A DNA stretch of 62,243 bases. It comes from Nocardia suismassiliense (GTDB taxonomy: Bacteria; Actinomycetota; Actinomycetes; Mycobacteriales; Mycobacteriaceae). The position numbers were made by a program, and so were the translations under genes. The stretch spans positions 3,003,460-3,065,702 of the forward strand of contig NZ_LT985361.1 of the NCBI RefSeq assembly GCF_900269665.1, given 5' to 3'. Positions 58,271 through 62,243 of the stretch are shown piece by piece (within the stretch, counting starts at the first letter, position 1; each line of letters begins with the position of its first letter). The notes below the pieces were generated by a model. It was given only the letters and a program-made list of their open reading frames with translations. It did no database searches and had not been told where the DNA came from.

Positions 58271-60520
58271 GTGGTGGAAAGCAACGCCCTCGCCCGGCGG
58301 GACGTGTACAAGTGGGGCTGCATAACGGCGCTCGGTGTGCTGGCCGGATATGTGGCCGTGCTGCTGGCCAACGCCCGGCACTTCTACACCGACGACACCG
58401 AGTCGCAGTACGCCCCGCTGTGGGTGATGCTCGGAAATCGCCTGCGGGACGGCAAGTTCCCGGCGATGATCCCTGAGCACTGGATGGCGGGTAACTACAC
58501 CATCGAAGAGGCGGGGCTGCTCAATCCGCCGCAGCTGCTGATCGATCTGATCGCGCCGTCGGTGGACAACGTCGCGCTCTACGCCACCGTCGTCAAGCTG
58601 ATCTTCGCGATCGTGCTCGGGCTCGGGGTGTACCGGATCTGTTTGGAATACGGGTCATCCGCGCCGTGGGCTGCGGTGGCGGGCATCTCGATTCCGTTCA
58701 CCGGCTGGCTGTTGTTCTTCGACGAAGCCAGTTGGTACACCGCGTTCGTCGGCACGGCGTGGCTGGCGCACGCGTGGGCCTCCGGTGTTCGTTATGCGCG
58801 GGGGCGCAGCGGGCCGATCCCGACTTTTGTCTTCCTGTATCTGGCCATCTCGGTGCAGTACATCTTTCCGGCGGTCGAGGCCGGTCTGATGATCGGCGCG
58901 GTGGCCGTCGGAGAGGTTGTCTACCAACACAAGTGGGGGCCGTCGCTGCGGTTGCTCGCGGCGGCCGCCGGTGCGGCGCTGGCAGGTCTGGCGACCTATC
59001 TGCCGAGCATGTTGTCGGCGAAGGTGACCTGGCGGGGCACCGCGCAGATCAACAACGACCAGTTCCTGACCGTGCCGTGGTCGGAGTCGCTCAACGCGAG
59101 TCTGCCGAGCACGTTGCCTGCCTACAACTCCTGGTGGGGTTATGTGCAGCCGATGCCGGTGGTCTACATCGCTTGGTTCTTGATTCCGGCGCTCGCCTTT
59201 ATCGATTGGCGTAAGGCGCGGGAGAATTGGCGGGAATTCACCGCGATCGCGCTGTTCGCGATCATGGCGCTGATGTGGACGGCGGGGCCGGGGACCATCG
59301 GCCCGTTGCGCTGGCCCGCGCGGGTGCTGCCGATGGTGGCGCTCGGGCTGTTGGTGCTCGTCTGTGTGCTGTTGGGGCGGTACGCGACCTTCGACGGCTG
59401 GCGGCGGCGCGGGATCGCCGCCGGGGTGCTGATCGCCTTGTTGTTCGTGCGCTCGTTCTCCGCCGCGCCGCAAGAGCTGGGTTGGCATGTGCTGGCGGCA
59501 CTTTCGGTGGCCGCGCTCGGTGCCGCGGTGGTGTGGCTCGGCCGGACCAGGGGGATGGTCGCGGCCTGCGTGCTGACGCTGGTCGCGGTGGCCCCGATCG
59601 CCTACATCCAGGTGCGAGCGGTGCAGCCGACACCGATGAGCTGGAATCTGCCGGAGAAGCGCTCGGACATGAAGGCCGCCTTCCCCGACTTCCCCGGCAC
59701 CACACTGCAACTCGCCGACCGCGGGCCCATCCCGCCTGCCGAGAAGAATTTGCAGGGCGCCTACGGTTCGCTCGTCTTCGGCAACTACGCCAAGGATCTG
59801 GAGCTGACCTACGTCAGCGGCTACACCCCCAACGGACACTTCTGGTTCGGCGAGATGTTGTGCATGCTCTGGGATACCAGCGTGTGCCCCGACGCCTACC
59901 GCCGGGCCTTGGCGGTCGAACCGACCACCGGGCGGACCATCGTCGACCTGATGAAAGTCGACCGAGTGGTCCTGCAGCGCAGGCTCTACCCCGACGCCCG
60001 CAACCAGCCCGCCCCCGACGGCTGGAAGTGGGTCGACTACCCCGGCCACGAACAAACCATCTCCGTGCTGGAACGAGTGGACGGATTGATCTCCACCCGC
60101 AACGGACGCATCGCCGCCACCACCGGCAGCACCGCCACCTCGGTCTCGGAATCGGATACGGCCAGCCGCGTCCGGGTGAACTCCGACAACGGCGGCCAAG
60201 TCGTCTTCGCCCGCCTCGGCTGGCCCGGCTACCACGCCACCCTGAACGGCCGCGAGATCCCCACCCGACTCGTCGCGAAAACGTTTGTCGCGGTAGATAT
60301 CCCGGCCGGGACGAAGAATGGTGACCTGGAATTGAGCTGGCAGCCACCCGGCTGGCAGATCGGCGCGGCGGCAGCGTTGCTCGGGCTGCTCGGGGTCGGG
60401 GTGTTGCAGTGGGTGTTCCTGCGGAACCGGCGTCGCGGTGATGGGGTGGATGCGTCGGTTGACACCGATCCGGGTGAGCCGAGTTCGCCAGAGGCTGATC
60501 TGGTGGACGTGAAGAGCTGA
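58271..60520 (+). CDS. YfhO-like GT-C membrane protein (copy 2)
   Basis: 749 residues, clearly paralogous to the preceding gene over the whole length. The first loop is again NARHFYTDDTESQYAPLWVMLGNRLRDGKF; the shared blocks include AKVTWRGTAQINNDQFLTVPWSESLNASLPS and NQPAPDGWKWVDYPGHE. The N-terminus lacks the 45-residue charged extension of copy 1. GTG 58271 follows TAGGGT (58256-58261), whose TAG is the stop codon of copy 1, so the promoter lies in the stop of its neighbour. The two copies may act as a pair or on different acceptors. Confidence 0.75.
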   Translation: MVESNALARRDVYKWGCITALGVLAGYVAVLLANARHFYTDDTESQYAPLWVMLGNRLRDGKFPAMIPEHWMAGNYTIEEAGLLNPPQLLIDLIAPSVDNVALYATVVKLIFAIVLGLGVYRICLEYGSSAPWAAVAGISIPFTGWLLFFDEASWYTAFVGTAWLAHAWASGVRYARGRSGPIPTFVFLYLAISVQYIFPAVEAGLMIGAVAVGEVVYQHKWGPSLRLLAAAAGAALAGLATYLPSMLSAKVTWRGTAQINNDQFLTVPWSESLNASLPSTLPAYNSWWGYVQPMPVVYIAWFLIPALAFIDWRKARENWREFTAIALFAIMALMWTAGPGTIGPLRWPARVLPMVALGLLVLVCVLLGRYATFDGWRRRGIAAGVLIALLFVRSFSAAPQELGWHVLAALSVAALGAAVVWLGRTRGMVAACVLTLVAVAPIAYIQVRAVQPTPMSWNLPEKRSDMKAAFPDFPGTTLQLADRGPIPPAEKNLQGAYGSLVFGNYAKDLELTYVSGYTPNGHFWFGEMLCMLWDTSVCPDAYRRALAVEPTTGRTIVDLMKVDRVVLQRRLYPDARNQPAPDGWKWVDYPGHEQTISVLERVDGLISTRNGRIAATTGSTATSVSESDTASRVRVNSDNGGQVVFARLGWPGYHATLNGREIPTRLVAKTFVAVDIPAGTKNGDLELSWQPPGWQIGAAAALLGLLGVGVLQWVFLRNRRRGDGVDASVDTDPGEPSSPEADLVDVKS

Positions 60521-60893
60521 CGGCGCAGTTCGATTGCGTAGACGCCAAGTCTGACGGCGCAGCTTGATCGTGAACTCAACGCACTGAGGTCGGGCAGTCG
60601 TTGTGCCAGGCCGACTGGTGGACGTGTGTTTCGCGGTCGATGGGAATGCCTACCGCGCTCGCGCTCAATTCGGTGGCCGCGACACGTTGGTCCGGGTGAA
60701 CCCGCCGCGTGCGGCGCAGTCTCGGGCGCGTGGGCCAGCGGTGTGCTGGGAGGGGATTCGGCGGACACGAAGCGCTCATATCGGGTGCGGCGTTGCCAGC
60801 GCGAGCAAGTTCTGAGGCGCGATCGGTGCGCCCGTCGATCGGCCGGCGGGGCGGGGCGATAGAGTGCCTGGCGCGACTGGAGGTGGGCACCTG
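60521..60893. other. 373-base gap with short direct repeat
   Basis: TGACGGCGCAG occurs at 60519 and 60553, a 34-base offset within a diverged repeat. No convincing frame on either strand. The ribosome binding site GGAGG for the GtrA gene lies at the right end. Confidence 0.4.
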
Positions 60894-61493
60894 ATGGAAT
60901 TCAACGATGAGCGAAGTGAGGTGTCCGCGGGCGCCGACGGGGTCGCGTCTACGGCGACTCGCGGCGCGGCTTCGTTGGACGACTGCGATGGGCAGAGCGG
61001 GCGCGCTGTGCTGAGCAGTGATCCGATTGCCGTCGATCTCAGTACCGCCGAGCAGGCGAAGCCTGGACCGCTGCTGCGTTTGGTGCAGCGGCAGGAGGTC
61101 GCGTTCGCGGCCGTCGGCGGGTTCAATACCGCGTTGGGCATCGGGCTGACCGTGGTCTGGCTCGCGGTGCTCGGCGACAACGTGCCGCCGTCGGTCGCGG
61201 TGGCGGCCGCCTACGCCGTCAGCATCGTCATCGCGTTCGTGCTGCATCGCACCCTGGTATTCCGGGTGCGCGGACACCTGCTGCGCGACTTCCTGCGCTT
61301 CGTCGCCGTCAATTCCGGTGGCCTGCTGCTGAATATGGCACTGCTCGAGCTCGCCGTCTCGGTCTGGCACTTCCCCGACAAGCCCGCCGCCGTCGTGGTG
61401 ATGGGCCTGGTCGCCTTCGCTAGCTACTTCGGCCACCGCCACATCTCGTTCCGCCGCCGACCGCAGGTCGAAGCAGACCACGCCGTCGGGTAG
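60894..61493 (+). CDS. GtrA-family membrane protein
   Basis: 199 residues. A disordered 60-residue N-terminus is followed by four membrane helices: FAAVGGFNTALGIGLTVVWLAVL, VAVAAAYAVSIVIAFVLHRTLVFRV, LRFVAVNSGGLLLNMALLELAV and AAVVVMGLVAFASYFGHRHISFR. This is the GtrA/DPMS_tail topology of proteins thought to flip or present polyprenyl-linked sugars. With the GtrB-like transferase and the GT-C pair it makes a full glycan-attachment set. ATG 60894 follows GGAGG; the frame is open upstream to GTG 60864. Confidence 0.85.
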   Translation: MEFNDERSEVSAGADGVASTATRGAASLDDCDGQSGRAVLSSDPIAVDLSTAEQAKPGPLLRLVQRQEVAFAAVGGFNTALGIGLTVVWLAVLGDNVPPSVAVAAAYAVSIVIAFVLHRTLVFRVRGHLLRDFLRFVAVNSGGLLLNMALLELAVSVWHFPDKPAAVVVMGLVAFASYFGHRHISFRRRPQVEADHAVG

Positions 61494-61503
61494 GTTTTCG
61501 GTC

Positions 61504-61731
61504 ATGCCGGAGCACACCTTGGACGCCACCCTGCTGAGCCTGCTCGCCTGCCCCCAGGACAAGGGCCCGCTACTACTGGTCCGCGCCCCCGAGGGCCCCG
61601 TCCTCTACAACCCCCGCCTACGCCGCGCCTACCCCATCGACAACGGCATCCCCGTGCTGCTCATCGACGAGGCCCGCGACGCCACCGACGCCGAACACGC
61701 CGACTTCATCGAACAGCCAGTAGAAGCCTGA
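61504..61731 (+). CDS. Trm112-like protein
   Basis: 75 residues: LDATLLSLLACPQDKGPLLLVRAPEGPVLYNPRLRRAYPIDNGIPVLLIDEAR. This matches bacterial Trm112/UPF0434, a zinc-ribbon-like activator that lacks most ribbon cysteines here (only ACPQ). It probably supports a methyltransferase. TAGGTT (61491-61496), overlapping the GtrA stop codon, is 7 bases before ATG: leaderless. Confidence 0.85.
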   Translation: MPEHTLDATLLSLLACPQDKGPLLLVRAPEGPVLYNPRLRRAYPIDNGIPVLLIDEARDATDAEHADFIEQPVEA

Positions 61732-61740
61732 CCCTCCACC

Positions 61741-62095
61741 GGACATAACGGCGGACCCATCTGCCGTTCCCAACCCCCATGTCCCGCCCAGCGCGGGCAT
61801 CAACGGCCAGCGTTGTCGAGCGGGACAAGAGGGCGGGTCCACTAGATGTTCCCCGCCGTTACGTCCCCTTCGGCGCATCACCTGGGTCGAGGTGTTGCCG
61901 AGCGGGACGTGAGGGCAAGCTCCTTCGGCGTTCTTGCCACCATGTCCCCTTCGGCGCACACGGAGTTCGCGAGTGGGACCTGACGGTGGGCGTACTCGAT
62001 GTTTGGCGCCATCATGTCCCGTTGGGCGCAGCCTCCCGGGTGAGACGGGAAATGGTGGCGGGCCTCTCGGTGCTCTTGCCACCATGTCCCGGTCA
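61741..62095. repeat. Five tandem imperfect hairpin units
   Basis: Units begin near 61741, 61822, 61904, 61975 and 62047 (spacing 71-82 bases). Each opens with GGGAC (GGACAT in unit 1, GGGAAATGG in unit 5) and closes with ATGTCCC or GTCCC at 61779, 61863, 61942, 62014 and 62084. Inside each unit the outer stem is followed by a second stem whose sequence differs between units but stays complementary. GGCGCA recurs after units 2-4. There is no spacer/repeat identity as in CRISPR. Confidence 0.7.
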
Positions 62096-62160
62096 GGCTG
62101 AGCCCGGCTGTTCGGTTGGGGGAGTGGTTATTTCGCCGGTGAGGTAGCGCTGGAGGGTGG

Positions 62161-62243
62161 GCTCTTATACACATTTGACGCTGCCGACGAAGGGTTAGGG
62201 GTGGGACTGCGGTGGTGGCGGGTGTGTATAGAGAAAGTGCGGG
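62161..62243 (+). other. Nextera adapter read-through (assembly artefact)
   Basis: From 62162 the sequence matches the Illumina Nextera read-2-side adapter: CTCTTATACACAT followed by TTGACGCTGCCGACGA, with one mismatch to CTCTTATACACATCTGACGCTGCCGACGA. After it come 8 bases (AGGGTTAG) one mismatch from the reverse complement of index S508 (AGGCTTAG), and then a degraded copy of GTGTAGATCTCGGTGGTCGC. This segment is not organism DNA; the contig really ends near 62160. Confidence 0.9.

Noticed and set aside
55895..58480. 861-residue open frame on the minus strand
   Set aside because: Antisense to the first YfhO-like gene, with low-complexity His/Arg/Gln composition and no ribosome binding site.
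60603..60815. 70-residue plus-strand frame between copy 2 and GtrA
   Set aside because: No ribosome binding site, arginine-rich, and overlapped by equally open frames on both strands.
61741..62095. CRISPR array
   Set aside because: Units lack identical repeats of 24-40 bases and unique spacers, and no cas genes are present; the units are imperfect hairpins.

Overview
The window reads as chromosomal DNA of a high-GC Mycobacteriales actinobacterium, most likely Nocardia. The arginine genes are in the mycobacterial order argC-J-B-D-F-R-G-H. There is a lipase/acyl-CoA-synthetase fusion like mycobacterial Rv1683, an EspC-like type VII secretion substrate, a 13E12/DUF222-like small protein with a mycobacterial-type LexA box, and many genes that look leaderless. 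I found no tRNA, rRNA, CRISPR array, intact transposase or integrase. The right end (about 62161 onward) matches Illumina Nextera adapter sequence, so the window ends at the edge of a draft contig and its last ~80 bases are not genomic.

Layout. 1-2560: a decayed strip with a partial gene end, two broken small genes, a SLOG-fold protein and an XRE-regulator remnant cut at a perfect 15-bp hairpin. 2564-13800: housekeeping and regulatory genes: FAD monooxygenase, two WYL regulators, PNPOx-like protein, solo Clp_N protein, an ECF42-type sigma factor with its DGPF protein, PEP-mutase-like and short P450-like proteins, ArsR regulator, SOS-box mini-gene, TetR regulator with a DUF3533 membrane protein, VOC protein. 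14206-16713: a type VII secretion substrate operon (EspC-like protein, WXG protein with a C-terminal zincin-like motif, lipoprotein, small membrane protein). 16871-26608: small membrane and secreted proteins, AraC regulator, HEAT-repeat protein, a DUF6545 membrane protein paired with an ImmA/IrrE-type metallopeptidase, a DUF885-like peptidase, a secreted hydrolase, a PepSY protein, and a noncoding block with two strong hairpins.

27031-36363 is the complete arginine pathway: argCJBDF overlap start-to-stop, followed by argR, argG and argH. Nearly identical ARG boxes precede argC and argG, so ArgR encoded here probably represses both units. 36425-48955 holds an SMR transporter, a Uma2 protein, a sugar ABC transporter introduced by a leaderless 15-codon leader ORF, threonine ammonia-lyase, a serine hydrolase, a GntR/NCS1 permease/hydantoin-racemase-type operon and idi.

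49774-61731 looks like an envelope-lipid and glycosylation region: the Rv1683-like fusion, a methyltransferase, an RffA aminotransferase with a GtrB-type polyprenyl-phosphate glycosyltransferase, two tandem YfhO-like membrane proteins, a GtrA-type protein and a Trm112-like protein. The GT2/GtrA/GT-C combination is the usual kit for building a lipid-linked sugar, flipping it and transferring it outside the membrane. 61741-62095 carries five imperfect tandem hairpin repeats whose stems differ in sequence but stay paired.
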